From a virus, in IMG/VR virus record IMGVR_UViG_3300032163_000051, positions 1 through 38,474 of that record: 38,474 nt of DNA; one strand, given 5' to 3'. Numbering within the stretch: the first letter of the stretch is position 1; every line of letters begins with the position of its first letter. The notes below the pieces were generated by a model. That model was given only the letters and a program-made list of their open reading frames with translations. It ran no database searches and was not told the DNA's origin. Below are positions 6,773 to 14,736 of the stretch, in pieces. The translations under genes were made by a program, and so were the position numbers.

Positions 6773-7408
6773 ATGGACTCGAGATTCGAAGGGGACGAGC
6801 TTCCGGACGCGACCTGGGGGATCTGCCAGGTCCACTCGCCGACCGGAATCGTGCGGCTGGTAGGCGACGACGGCCGACCGACGGCGAACGGGATCTGTGA
6901 ACACTGCTGGAAGGAGGCGAAAAGTGGCGAGTTCTACAGTTGCCCAGTCCACGGGCTCAACCCAAAGGCGCCGGGCAAAGACGGGTGCCCAGTCGCAGAC
7001 TGCCTGGGAGAGAGTGGTGGACCGACTGAGGGAGAGATTGCCCGGGAAGCCGAGTCGCTCGGCGGTATTTGGCCGGGCGGGTTTGCGCTGCGGAAAGATG
7101 TACTGGCTGCGCCGGAACCCGGACCTCCGATCGAGCGTGGTGGTGAAGCTCGCGAGGGTGCTGCGAGTGAAGCCCGAGAAGTTCCTCGCGATGATGGTGG
7201 CGGAGTCGAAGACCGACAGCCTAGGCGAGATCATCTTCTAGGGCGGAAAAACTGCACGTCCTGTGGTGCCTTCCACAATCCCCACGGTCCTTGTATCGTT
7301 CCGCCGCCGCCCAGCCACTCTCCGGTCTCCCCTGAAAAGGCCAGCGCGGCTCTGTTGAAAGCCGTGTTTGAGGGAACTCCGTGGCGCGACGTATTTCTAG
7401 ACCCGTGA
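6773..7408 (+). CDS. Cys-rich protein from the divergent control region, 211 residues
   Basis: The frame runs from ATG 6773 to TGA 7406-7408. The N-terminal part (about residues 15-75) has zinc-type ligands: GICQVH, GICEHCW, FYSCPVH, GCPVADC. A second site lies near the end: NCTSCGAFHNPHGPC. Third positions are GC-rich in the first 60 codons and more mixed over about 7020-7240, where a different frame encodes an HTH protein. So either two proteins share the DNA, or the true product is shorter or frameshifted. Position next to a divergent promoter suggests a regulator. Confidence 0.5.
   Translation: MDSRFEGDELPDATWGICQVHSPTGIVRLVGDDGRPTANGICEHCWKEAKSGEFYSCPVHGLNPKAPGKDGCPVADCLGESGGPTEGEIAREAESLGGIWPGGFALRKDVLAAPEPGPPIERGGEAREGAASEAREVPRDDGGGVEDRQPRRDHLLGRKNCTSCGAFHNPHGPCIVPPPPSHSPVSPEKASAALLKAVFEGTPWRDVFLDP
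6924..7241 (+). CDS. XRE/Cro-type helix-turn-helix protein in an overlapping frame
   Basis: GTG 6924 follows a strong site (GGAAGGAGG, six bases before it), giving 105 residues. A shorter start at GTG 7014 or 7017 is possible, since the first 28 residues are low-complexity. From about residue 28 the product reads like a Cro/cI-type domain: RVVDRLRERL, SRSAVFGRAGL, MYWLRRNPDLRSSVVVKLAR, VLRVKPEKFLAMM. Third positions in this frame are strongly GC, which supports real coding. The role would be repression or activation at 6659-6740. It lies wholly inside the 6773-7408 frame, which is unusual. It could also be a small-terminase HTH. Confidence 0.55.
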   Translation: MASSTVAQSTGSTQRRRAKTGAQSQTAWERVVDRLRERLPGKPSRSAVFGRAGLRCGKMYWLRRNPDLRSSVVVKLARVLRVKPEKFLAMMVAESKTDSLGEIIF

Positions 7409-7421
7409 CCTAGGAGGAGAA

Positions 7422-7778
7422 GTGACCGAAACGCTATGGCTTCTGCTGCTGATCTCCGCCGTCGGCGCCGGATGTTTTTATGCAGGTTGGCGGTCCGCCG
7501 CGGCGTACTTGAGCGCCGCGAGCGCCGTGTCCACCCAGACCAACATGGTCATCGCTCAGTCGAACTCCTACAGCGTCGCACTAGACAAGGCACAGGCTGA
7601 AAGTGCATCCTTGCGCGCGGCGGTTGACCGTCAATCGGAGGCGCTGGTTGGAAAGCAACGAGACATCGAAGCCGCACTACAGGCCATATTCGTCGGGTTC
7701 GAGCGGGCCGGTGTTGTCCGTAGCCAAGCAAGAGCGGTTGGCCGCCAAGTTGGCGAGACAGGAACGGAACAGGGCTGA
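7422..7778 (+). CDS. Membrane-anchored helical protein, 118 residues
   Basis: GTG 7422 lies behind a strong AGGAGGAG. The N-terminus is a single membrane helix (about residues 4-24, LWLLLLISAVGAGCFYAGW), and the rest is Ala/Gln/Glu-rich and helical (DKAQAESASLRAAVDRQSEAL). The layout resembles i-spanin or other membrane-tethered coiled-coil proteins, but it lies far from the lysis genes. The 3' end overlaps the upstream extension of the terminase frame. Function unknown. Confidence 0.55.
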   Translation: MTETLWLLLLISAVGAGCFYAGWRSAAAYLSAASAVSTQTNMVIAQSNSYSVALDKAQAESASLRAAVDRQSEALVGKQRDIEAALQAIFVGFERAGVVRSQARAVGRQVGETGTEQG

Positions 7779-10700
7779 ACACAGAGCGAAAACCGAACGT
7801 CTCGAAGCGGACCGGAAACGACAGAAGGAGGCGGAACGTGCAATTCACATGCAGGGTCGTCGGGCACGATCGGGTCAAGTACCCGTCCGGGTCCAGCGCG
7901 GTTCTGGACTTCGAGGTCCAGCAAGCCATTCCGTTCGCGAAGTAACGACACGCAGGGTCGGTTCACAGGACGAGCCACCCCCGCCCGAGTTTCCGGGACT
8001 CGACTACTACGCCGACCTCACGAACTTCGAGGAGTTCTGCCGAGACTGCCTCGTCATCATCACTAAGCAGGGCAAGCGCGTCCCGTTCGTCCTGAACAGC
8101 AGCCAGCGCATCATCCTCCGCAAGATCCGAGAACTCATCGCCTCCGGCATCCCGCCACGAGTCGTCATCCTCAAAGCAAGGCAGGTCGGCGTCTCCACGC
8201 TGACCGAAGCACTTCTCTTCTGGGACTGCGTTGTGCGGCCCAACCGCTCCGCGCTCGTCATCGCTCACACGCTGAAAAGCTGCAAGACGCTCTTCCGCAT
8301 GAGCCGGAACTTCCACCGCTTCCTCGAAGGCGACCTGAAGCAGAACACCCGCATCCAGAACGTCCACGAGATCGAACTCGATTCCGGCTCAAGGATGCAG
8401 GTCGAGGTCCAGGGCGAGCCGCGAGGATACACCGCCCAGAAAGTGCATCTCTGTCTAGCTCCCGACGTTCCCGTTCTGATTTCCGATGGCAGGGAGGTTC
8501 GGGCCGATGCCGTCCGGGCCGGGGATCTCGTGGTGACGCATCTAGGAAACTCCGCCGTCGTCACGGGCGTCTCGAAACGCTTCAATGCCGACCCGTGCGT
8601 CGCTGTCACGCCTTGGCTCGGCCGTCCGGTGACGCTCACGAAGACGCACCCGGTCTACACGCAGCGCGGATGGGTAAGGGCCGGGGATCTGGGGCTCGCC
8701 GATGAGGTTTCGATGCCGGTAAGGAAAATCACTCGCCGACTACGCACCCTCTGGCTTCTCAACCACGCCCGCAACGGTCTCAGGAAACACCGCCGTTTCG
8801 GATCTGGGGCTCGCATATCGCTGAGTGAGGATTTCGGGTATTTCGTTGGCTACTATCTCGCCGAGGGATGCATCATCCGCAACAAAAAGAGACTGCCGAG
8901 TGCGGTCGTGATGGCGAGGGACTGCGACGAAAACCGTTACGCCGATCGAGCGTGGAAAGCCGTGTCTCGCGTTTGTCCGTCGCGAGCGCAGAAACGCCAC
9001 TCTAAAAGCAGGACGGTGAGCGACATCTTCTACGGCTCGGCGATGGCCGAATTGGTGGAAAGGAATTTTGGCGCGGTAGACCAGAAGCGCGTGCCCGACT
9101 GGGTATTCTCGGCGGGCCGTCCATTCTGCCACGGATTGTTGATCGGGTATCTCTCTGGAGACGGGAGCAAGGTAGCGGCTCCGCAGGCGACGGTCGCGGC
9201 GACATCAACGCGAGAGTCCCTCACCTACCAGATGCGCGACATCGCGGCTGCGCTGGGATACGGTTGGGCTGCCGTTGACTTCAAGTCTCCCGGACTGAGA
9301 TTCGGGAGGCAAGAGAAGGCGGCGTGGATCGCCCGTTGGCACGGAGAAGGAGCGCGACGGATTCGCGAAGAACTCTGGCTTTTTAACTCCCCGCTTGGTA
9401 AACGCGCCGACGCGAAGTATCCGAAGCATGTGGTTAGAGGCGGCCACGTTTGGATGAGACTTCGTTCGCTGACCACGGCTGAGAAATCTTTAGTTTGCGA
9501 TATTGAGGTAGACCATGCCGACCACTCCTTCCGCACCGGCAGCTTTGCGGTGAAGAACAGCGAGATCGCTTACTTCGAGCAGGCGAAAGACACGCTGACC
9601 GCTGTGATGCAGACCGTTCCCTTGACCCTGGACTCCCTCGCGGTCCTCGAGAGCACAGCGAACGGCATGGGCGGGATCGGTGAGGCGTTCCACAAACTCT
9701 GGCAGCGCGCCGTTGGCCTCTCGCTCGACACCGACGTTCCTGAGTACGAGAAGGGCTGGACTCCGATCTTCATTCCCTGGTTCCAGCACGAGGAGTACGA
9801 ACTGGCGCTGACCGGAGGGGAGCAGCTCTACCGCACCCCAGACGAGATGAAACTGTGCCGGGATCACCACGAGATCACGAACAGAAAACTCAAGTGGCGC
9901 CGCTGGTGCATCAGCACGAACCTCGACGGAGACGTTGAGAAATTCGCTCAGGAGTACCCGGCCACAGACCAGGAAGCGTTCAGTTTGTCGGGCCGCCCCG
10001 CGTTCGACACCGAGGCCGTCGCGCACTACACGAAGGAACTCAGCGTGGTGGTCCTGGCGCACAAACTCCCGGAGCGAAGCGAGATCGAGGCCGAACCATC
10101 AGGTTCCGGTGTTCCGAAGATCATCGTCCAGGAGAAGGGCCGGCTCCGCATCTTCTTCGACCGTGAGCCGCGGCACACCTACCGAGTCGGAGCCGATCCC
10201 TCGGAGGGGGACCCGGGCTCAGACCACTCTCCGCTGGCCGTACTCGACGATCAGACCATGAACCTAGCGGCGACCTGGTACGGCAAGGCCCCGCCCGACG
10301 TGCTCGCCTGCTACGCGATCGACTTGGCGCACTACTTCAACGAGGCGGAGATCATCGGCGAAGCGAACAACCACGGGATCCTCTTCCACAACACGATTTC
10401 TCAGATGGGATACCCAAACCTCTACTACCGGCAGGTGAGCCCCGAATCGGTCGCGCAGGAAATCACCGACAAGCCCGGCTATCTCGCGACCACCCGGAAC
10501 CGCCAGCACCTCTTCGACACGCTGCGGAAGTACGTCAGGATGAAAATGGGCAAGATCCACTGCCCTCACATGATCCAGCAGATACAGACTCTCGTTTACG
10601 TTGACGACAAGGTTCAGGCGGGCGTAGGGTCGGAGAAGGACCTTCTCGTGGCCTTCGGGTTGTGCCTGATGTCGCACCGCGGGGACATGCACAGCCCGCT

Positions 10701-10899
10701 CGAGCCGCATCCTGAGACGATGATGCGGGCCGTTGCGAACACCGCGGCTATCATCAAGGAGCGTGAGGGCGCGGAGGCGTCGGATCGGTACGTCATGGTG
10801 GAGACCGGAATGACCGCAGCGCAGTGGTTGGCGACACAGGATGCTATCCTCGAACACGAGAAGCATCAGCGCAAGAACGGGCTGGGAGGATCTCGATGA
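7711..10899 (+). CDS. terL: Terminase large subunit (packaging ATPase/nuclease) containing an intein
   Basis: The packaging motor cuts and pumps DNA through the portal. The Walker A variant KARQVGVST is at about residue 155. Walker B is split by an intein just before SEIAYFEQ. The coupling motif LESTANG follows. The C-terminal RNase-H-like nuclease has acidic residues at GADPSEG (about 829), IIGEANN (about 884) and KDLLVAF (about 977). Without the 369-residue intein the protein is about 693 residues. The start is uncertain: GTG 7711 gives a charged helical extension, ATG 7849 is an alternative, and no good ribosome site or start codon lies close to the conserved part (about 7976). A 35-residue gene overlaps this extension. 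The stop overlaps the next ATG. Confidence 0.9.
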   Translation: MLSVAKQERLAAKLARQERNRAEHRAKTERLEADRKRQKEAERAIHMQGRRARSGQVPVRVQRGSGLRGPASHSVREVTTRRVGSQDEPPPPEFPGLDYYADLTNFEEFCRDCLVIITKQGKRVPFVLNSSQRIILRKIRELIASGIPPRVVILKARQVGVSTLTEALLFWDCVVRPNRSALVIAHTLKSCKTLFRMSRNFHRFLEGDLKQNTRIQNVHEIELDSGSRMQVEVQGEPRGYTAQKVHLCLAPDVPVLISDGREVRADAVRAGDLVVTHLGNSAVVTGVSKRFNADPCVAVTPWLGRPVTLTKTHPVYTQRGWVRAGDLGLADEVSMPVRKITRRLRTLWLLNHARNGLRKHRRFGSGARISLSEDFGYFVGYYLAEGCIIRNKKRLPSAVVMARDCDENRYADRAWKAVSRVCPSRAQKRHSKSRTVSDIFYGSAMAELVERNFGAVDQKRVPDWVFSAGRPFCHGLLIGYLSGDGSKVAAPQATVAATSTRESLTYQMRDIAAALGYGWAAVDFKSPGLRFGRQEKAAWIARWHGEGARRIREELWLFNSPLGKRADAKYPKHVVRGGHVWMRLRSLTTAEKSLVCDIEVDHADHSFRTGSFAVKNSEIAYFEQAKDTLTAVMQTVPLTLDSLAVLESTANGMGGIGEAFHKLWQRAVGLSLDTDVPEYEKGWTPIFIPWFQHEEYELALTGGEQLYRTPDEMKLCRDHHEITNRKLKWRRWCISTNLDGDVEKFAQEYPATDQEAFSLSGRPAFDTEAVAHYTKELSVVVLAHKLPERSEIEAEPSGSGVPKIIVQEKGRLRIFFDREPRHTYRVGADPSEGDPGSDHSPLAVLDDQTMNLAATWYGKAPPDVLACYAIDLAHYFNEAEIIGEANNHGILFHNTISQMGYPNLYYRQVSPESVAQEITDKPGYLATTRNRQHLFDTLRKYVRMKMGKIHCPHMIQQIQTLVYVDDKVQAGVGSEKDLLVAFGLCLMSHRGDMHSPLEPHPETMMRAVANTAAIIKEREGAEASDRYVMVETGMTAAQWLATQDAILEHEKHQRKNGLGGSR
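7838..7945 (+). CDS. 35-residue protein just before the terminase core
   Basis: GTG 7838 stands six bases behind AAGGAGG and the frame closes at TAA 7943-7945. The product includes TCRVVGHDRVKYPSGS and AVLDFEVQQAIPFAK, a plausible beta-rich miniprotein, with GC-rich third positions. It overlaps the upstream extension of the terminase frame, so one of the two readings there is probably wrong, or both are used. Confidence 0.45.
   Translation: MQFTCRVVGHDRVKYPSGSSAVLDFEVQQAIPFAK
8452..9558 (+). other. Intein with LAGLIDADG homing endonuclease inside terL
   Basis: The 369-residue insert starts at Cys (TGT 8452) and ends at Asn (AAC 9556-9558), with Ser as the first residue after it. Splicing blocks are visible: block A begins CLAPDVPVLISDG, block B is TKTHPVYT, and block F is VCDIEVDHADHSF, ending AVKN. 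Two LAGLIDADG-type helices are present (YFVGYYLAEG at about 8839-8868 and GLLIGYLSGDGS at about 9133-9168), so the endonuclease domain looks intact. The residue before the terminal Asn is Lys instead of the usual His. The insert splits the ATPase Walker B, so splicing is needed for packaging. Confidence 0.9.
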
Positions 10900-11114
10900 A
10901 GAAGTTGAGCGAGGAGTTGGACGAGGAAACGCTCGCCATCATCATCCGCAAGCAGACCTACCAGGGGACCGGCGCCACTGGCAGTTGCGAGTGCTGTGAG
11001 GTTGCCATAGACGGCAGCGCCTACGACGTGCTTCGCCAGCCCGAACGCCGGTGCCAGGTGTGCAAGATGCTCGGGGAACGGAAGGACAGGTTCACGTCTG
11101 GGATGGACGGATGA
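10896..11114 (+). CDS. Small zinc-knuckle protein, 72 residues
   Basis: ATG 10896 overlaps the terminase stop (ATGA). Likely zinc ligands are CECCEV and CQVCKM, about 27 residues apart, after an acidic helical N-terminus (KKLSEELDEETLAIIIRKQ). Its place between terminase and portal suggests a packaging accessory, but no family is recognised. Confidence 0.6.
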   Translation: MKKLSEELDEETLAIIIRKQTYQGTGATGSCECCEVAIDGSAYDVLRQPERRCQVCKMLGERKDRFTSGMDG

Positions 11115-11371
11115 GCGGACATCGCCCGTTTGACGACGACAGGTTCATGGATGCGGAGGGGTTTGGAGCCTGCTTCATCTGCGGGAAAAAGGTGGACCCA
11201 AGCGACCCCAAAGGCGGAACCTACGAGATTGCTCCATCGGGCTGTCAAGTGCCGATTCACCTGCCCTGCGCAGGTGCGTTTCTCGCCTTCAACGGCCCCA
11301 CGCAACTCGAAATCCTATACCGCAGCACGATCGGCGAAATGGCCCGCCACCCAACACCGATAGCGCACTGA
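11111..11371 (+). CDS. Small zinc-finger-like protein, 86 residues
   Basis: ATG 11111 overlaps the previous stop (ATGA). The CFICGKKV and CQVPIHLPC segments form a likely CxxC...C...HxxC zinc site similar in spacing to LIM or treble-clef fingers. The C-terminal third is helical. It is coupled at its own stop to the FmdB-like gene by TGATG. Function unknown. Confidence 0.6.
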   Translation: MSGHRPFDDDRFMDAEGFGACFICGKKVDPSDPKGGTYEIAPSGCQVPIHLPCAGAFLAFNGPTQLEILYRSTIGEMARHPTPIAH

Positions 11372-11661
11372 TGGCCATCTACGAGTACCGCTGTAGGATA
11401 GGCCATGTCGAGCAGCTCGTTCAGAGCATGGCTGCCCGCCATCCAAAGACTGTCAAGTGCAAAGTTTGCCAGCGCCGGGCCGCCCGAATCTTCTCCACGC
11501 CAGCCGTCGTCGATGACTTCCCAGAGCATTTCAACGTTTCTCTAGGCTGCGTCGTGAAGAACCGGGCTCACCACAAGCAGTTGCAGCGCGATAGAAACTT
11601 GCAAGACTGGGAGCCCTGCAAGGACTCGCCGGGCAGCCAACTCTCGCTTGGGAGACGGTGA
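11371..11661 (+). CDS. FmdB-like zinc-ribbon protein, 96 residues
   Basis: The opening MAIYEYRCRIGHVEQLV with a CKVCQRRAARIF pair about 20 residues later matches the FmdB-type putative regulatory zinc ribbon. The C-terminus (about residues 55-96) is a charged tail (KNRAHHKQLQRDRN). The start overlaps the preceding stop by one base. In cells such ribbons are thought to regulate genes; in phages the role is unknown. Confidence 0.7.
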   Translation: MAIYEYRCRIGHVEQLVQSMAARHPKTVKCKVCQRRAARIFSTPAVVDDFPEHFNVSLGCVVKNRAHHKQLQRDRNLQDWEPCKDSPGSQLSLGRR

Positions 11662-13481
11662 TGGCTGGGAATCTCTTCAACGAGCCGGACGGATCAACCT
11701 TCGTCGCTTCAGAGCGGCATGTTCCCGAGACTCCTCCGTTCGGCTCCTTCGGCGAGGACGAGGACAAGCTCAAGGCGTGGGTCTGCGAGAAGTGGAACAC
11801 GCTCTTCCACCTGAAGCGGGGAGAGGCCGAGCGGCTCAAAACCTGCGAGCTTTACTACGCCGGGTTTCACTTCATCGACCCCTGGGAGAACCGCAACAAC
11901 GCGATCACCAACTACTGCTTCCAGACCGTCGAGACAGTCTGGCCGATTCTCACGCAGGCTCGCCCGCGGCCCGAGCCGGTCCCGCGTCGCTTCATGGACG
12001 CTCAAAAGATCAAGGGGCTGAAGGACTTCGCTACCTACAAGATGGACAGCACGGGGTTCGACCGGCTCTTCCGCGTATCCGTGCGCGACCTGCTGAAATA
12101 CGGCTGGTGTTGCCCGATGATTGGCTGGGACGCTCAAGGCGCCGCGATACCCCGCTACCTCTCCCCGTTCGATTTCTACCCAGATCAGGCCACAGACGAA
12201 TCCGAACTCGAGTGCTTCGCCATTGCACGTCCCGCATCGACGCGGCGCCTTCGCGCACTGTTCCCGCGCGTCGCGGAGAAGATCAAGCCTGACAACATCG
12301 CCAGCCCAAGTTACGAAGTCCTCGTGAAGCCCTACCTCGAGGCGGCGGGCGTTCTCGGCGGACTGAGTTTTCCCCAGTTCATCGGGACGATGCCCTCGGC
12401 GATCTTCGAGGGAGACCCGGCGGCCACGACAAGCGGGGAGTACGGGATCGATACCGGCTCTTTCTCCGTGTTCGGCCAGACCACGTTCCTGATCCAACTC
12501 TTCGTTCGCGACTACACCACGATGGACGTGAAGTACGTCGGGCAAAAACTCATCGACCACGAGACCGGAGAACTCAGGATTCCCCACTCAAAGACGGTCA
12601 AGGAGCCCTGTTGCCCCTCCGGGTGGCGCATGGTTCCGATGACCGCCTCCGGAGTCCTTCTGGACCGGCCTCGGCCCGTCGATCCCGTGCTCGGCGGGAT
12701 CCCCCTGGTGATTGGGCGAGACTACGAGCAGGGCGGGCGGTTCTACGCCAAGGGCGAACTGGACGACGTGATCCCGCTCCAGCGGGGCATCAACCGCTCC
12801 GACGCGATGATCGACCGCGGCCTTGAACTCTCGTCCGATCCCCCCGTGCTCCTATCCACCGATTCCGGCCTCTCGATCGACAAGCAAGCGGTCTCTGGCG
12901 GAGAGATCCTTCGCATCAAGCGCGGGGCGACGATGCAGTACCTCCAGCCTCAGGGGATCGCGGAGTCGCACTTCGTTCGCCGTGCCGCCCGCCGCCAAGA
13001 CGTTCAGATCGTCTCCGGCACACCGGACGCGCTCCAAGGCCAGAGGCCGATCGGCGTCGAGGCCGCCGCCGCGATCCGTCAACTCACCGAGACGGCTGGT
13101 GGCCGTGCGAGGGCGAAGGGCGCGGGCACGTTAGAGTTCGCGGCGCTCCTCCTTCAGAAGATGATCCAGGCTGACATCAGGAAAAGCAGGGATGTGATCT
13201 ATTTCCTGGACAGCAGCGGAGCCGATATGTGGCTCAATCCAGACGACTACCGCGCCGATGATTTTGAAATTCGGTGGAGTCAAGCTAGTGGGTCAGCCCA
13301 AAACGAACAGGACAGGCAAGATCTCAACCTTCAGCTTTATCAGATGGGGATCGTGGACGCTCAACAAGTTCTAGAAGACGCCGATTATCCCGATAGAGCC
13401 AACATTCTCCAGCGCGTCGGTCTGCGACAGATGCAGGCCGCCGCGGCCGCGCAGGTCGCTGGAAACGGGAAGAAATCATGA
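11661..13481 (+). CDS. Portal protein
   Basis: The 606-residue protein follows the terminase and small zinc genes, the usual portal position. It has segments typical of podovirus portals: an aromatic N-terminal stretch (CELYYAGFHFIDPWENRNNAI), a conserved wing (RVSVRDLLKYGWCCPMIGWD, YLSPFDFYPDQ), and a long C-terminal helix region (DALQGQRPIGVEAAAAIRQL, then QQVLEDADYP). Twelve copies would form the ring through which DNA enters and leaves the head. GTG 11658 is an alternative start. Assigned by order and pattern rather than search. Confidence 0.8.
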   Translation: MAGNLFNEPDGSTFVASERHVPETPPFGSFGEDEDKLKAWVCEKWNTLFHLKRGEAERLKTCELYYAGFHFIDPWENRNNAITNYCFQTVETVWPILTQARPRPEPVPRRFMDAQKIKGLKDFATYKMDSTGFDRLFRVSVRDLLKYGWCCPMIGWDAQGAAIPRYLSPFDFYPDQATDESELECFAIARPASTRRLRALFPRVAEKIKPDNIASPSYEVLVKPYLEAAGVLGGLSFPQFIGTMPSAIFEGDPAATTSGEYGIDTGSFSVFGQTTFLIQLFVRDYTTMDVKYVGQKLIDHETGELRIPHSKTVKEPCCPSGWRMVPMTASGVLLDRPRPVDPVLGGIPLVIGRDYEQGGRFYAKGELDDVIPLQRGINRSDAMIDRGLELSSDPPVLLSTDSGLSIDKQAVSGGEILRIKRGATMQYLQPQGIAESHFVRRAARRQDVQIVSGTPDALQGQRPIGVEAAAAIRQLTETAGGRARAKGAGTLEFAALLLQKMIQADIRKSRDVIYFLDSSGADMWLNPDDYRADDFEIRWSQASGSAQNEQDRQDLNLQLYQMGIVDAQQVLEDADYPDRANILQRVGLRQMQAAAAAQVAGNGKKS

Positions 13482-13981
13482 ACGCCAATACCGAGAAAAG
13501 ATTCTGGGCAAGGGTCCAGATGGGCCTGTTCTGCTGGGACTGGCTGGGAGCCTTAAGTCAGGGCTACGGCCATCAAGAGGTCGCCGGTAGCAGGACCAAG
13601 GCGCACCGGCTCTCTTGGGTAATCCACTTCGGCCCGATCCCAGATGGCCTCTGCGTCCTCCATCGCTGCGACAATCCTCGGTGCGTGAATCCAGCCCACC
13701 TCTTCCTCGGCACGCAGGCCGATAACATTCAAGACATGATGGCGAAGGACCGCGGTCGATGGCCTGTGAGATCCGGCGAGGATGCCAACAATGCTAGGCT
13801 GACCGCCGCTCAGGTTCGCACGATTCGAGAGCGCGTGGCGGCTGGCGAGACTAGGGGATCGCTGGCCCGTGAACTTGGCGTCCACAAAACGACGGTCGCA
13901 AAGATCGTATCGGGCAAACTGTGGGCTACCGTTCCGATGGCCGCCACGCAGAACAGTGGCAAGAAGAAAGGCGGGAAGTGA
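13478..13981 (+). CDS. HNH homing endonuclease with HTH tail, 167 residues
   Basis: ATG 13478 overlaps the portal stop (ATGA). The N-terminal part has the HNH_3-type core: AHRLSWVIHFGPIPDG, then VLHRCDNPRCVNPAHLFLG, then ADNIQDM. The last 55 residues hold a helix-turn-helix (SLARELGVHKTTVAKIVSGK) that would read the target DNA. Free-standing enzymes of this type spread between related phages by cutting intact copies of their insertion site. A second HNH gene lies at 22014. Confidence 0.85.
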   Translation: MNANTEKRFWARVQMGLFCWDWLGALSQGYGHQEVAGSRTKAHRLSWVIHFGPIPDGLCVLHRCDNPRCVNPAHLFLGTQADNIQDMMAKDRGRWPVRSGEDANNARLTAAQVRTIRERVAAGETRGSLARELGVHKTTVAKIVSGKLWATVPMAATQNSGKKKGGK

Positions 13982-13982
13982 G

Positions 13983-14195
13983 ATGCCGGCGAAGAGCGTA
14001 GCCCAACAGGAGTTTTTTGGGGCCGCTTTGAGTAGGAAGCGAGCGGGGAAAGCGCGGTCCTCCGACCCCAAGATGAGCGAGGTTGGCCTGAAAGAGTTTG
14101 CGTCAACCAAGCGCAAGGGCTTACCGTACCGGGCGAAGTCGTCGCAGAAGAAGCGGCGGCAGAAGATCGCCGAGATCCGCCAGAGAACGAGGTAG
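13983..14195 (+). CDS. DUF3008-like small basic protein, 70 residues
   Basis: The opening MPAKSVAQQEFFGAALSRK and the middle VGLKEFASTKRKGLPYR match a short family often seen in phage structural or packaging regions (MPAKS..QQ.FFG). The C-terminus is a Lys/Arg run. ATG 13983 follows the previous stop by one base. Function of the family is not established. Confidence 0.6.
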   Translation: MPAKSVAQQEFFGAALSRKRAGKARSSDPKMSEVGLKEFASTKRKGLPYRAKSSQKKRRQKIAEIRQRTR

Positions 14196-14205
14196 GAGGA
14201 GCGAG

Positions 14206-14724
14206 ATGACCGAACTAGCTGGATACACTCAGTTGCCCGGAGGCGCTGTGGCGTGCGGTCGAAAGGGCTCGCCTCAGGTTAATCTGCAAGCGACCCGGAT
14301 CATCGGCCACTTCCTAGTGCGAGGCAAGGCAGCCGTCCAATCGGTCAATGACGGATGGGTCGTAAAGGCAGAGGATGGCTACCTATTGGGCGTGGAGGTT
14401 GCCGACTTCAACGCTCTGTTCAACGCCCCACCCTCCTTGTTCGTGGATTCCGTGGTAGCCCAGACCAACGGGCAAGAGGGAGTCGCCTACAGCCAGCAAG
14501 TCCTCCATCCGGACAATGGTTCTGCGACGGTCGTCTCAGCTTCTCTCTCGTTTGGTTCGGTCTACGATGGGCTGACACTGAACGTGTCGGACCCGACGAA
14601 TATCGTCTTGTCCGGTACGCCAGCCCTGTCCTCCCCTCGGTGGTCCTACTTCGAGATCGGATTTGTGTGGGACGACGGCAAATCCGCCTGCCAGAGATAC
14701 TGCATGTCCGTTCTCCCTGCATAG
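14206..14724 (+). CDS. Possible virion protein with Ig-like domain, 172 residues
   Basis: ATG 14206 lies behind GGAGGAG. The C-terminal half (about residues 85-165) resembles a putative Ig (He_PIG) domain: AYSQQVLHPDNGSATVVSAS, then LTLNVSDP...LSGTPALSS, then FEIGFVWDDG. The N-terminal part is beta-rich (TRIIGHFLVRG, YLLGVEVADF). It lies among head genes, so a capsid accessory or surface role is likely. Fold inferred from pattern. Confidence 0.5.
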   Translation: MTELAGYTQLPGGAVACGRKGSPQVNLQATRIIGHFLVRGKAAVQSVNDGWVVKAEDGYLLGVEVADFNALFNAPPSLFVDSVVAQTNGQEGVAYSQQVLHPDNGSATVVSASLSFGSVYDGLTLNVSDPTNIVLSGTPALSSPRWSYFEIGFVWDDGKSACQRYCMSVLPA

Positions 14725-14736
14725 GAGGTAGAAATC

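Noticed and set aside
6924-7241. HTH protein as small terminase subunit
   Set aside because: It precedes the terminase, but the motif looks like a Cro/XRE domain and it lies next to operator-like repeats, so a regulator is more likely.
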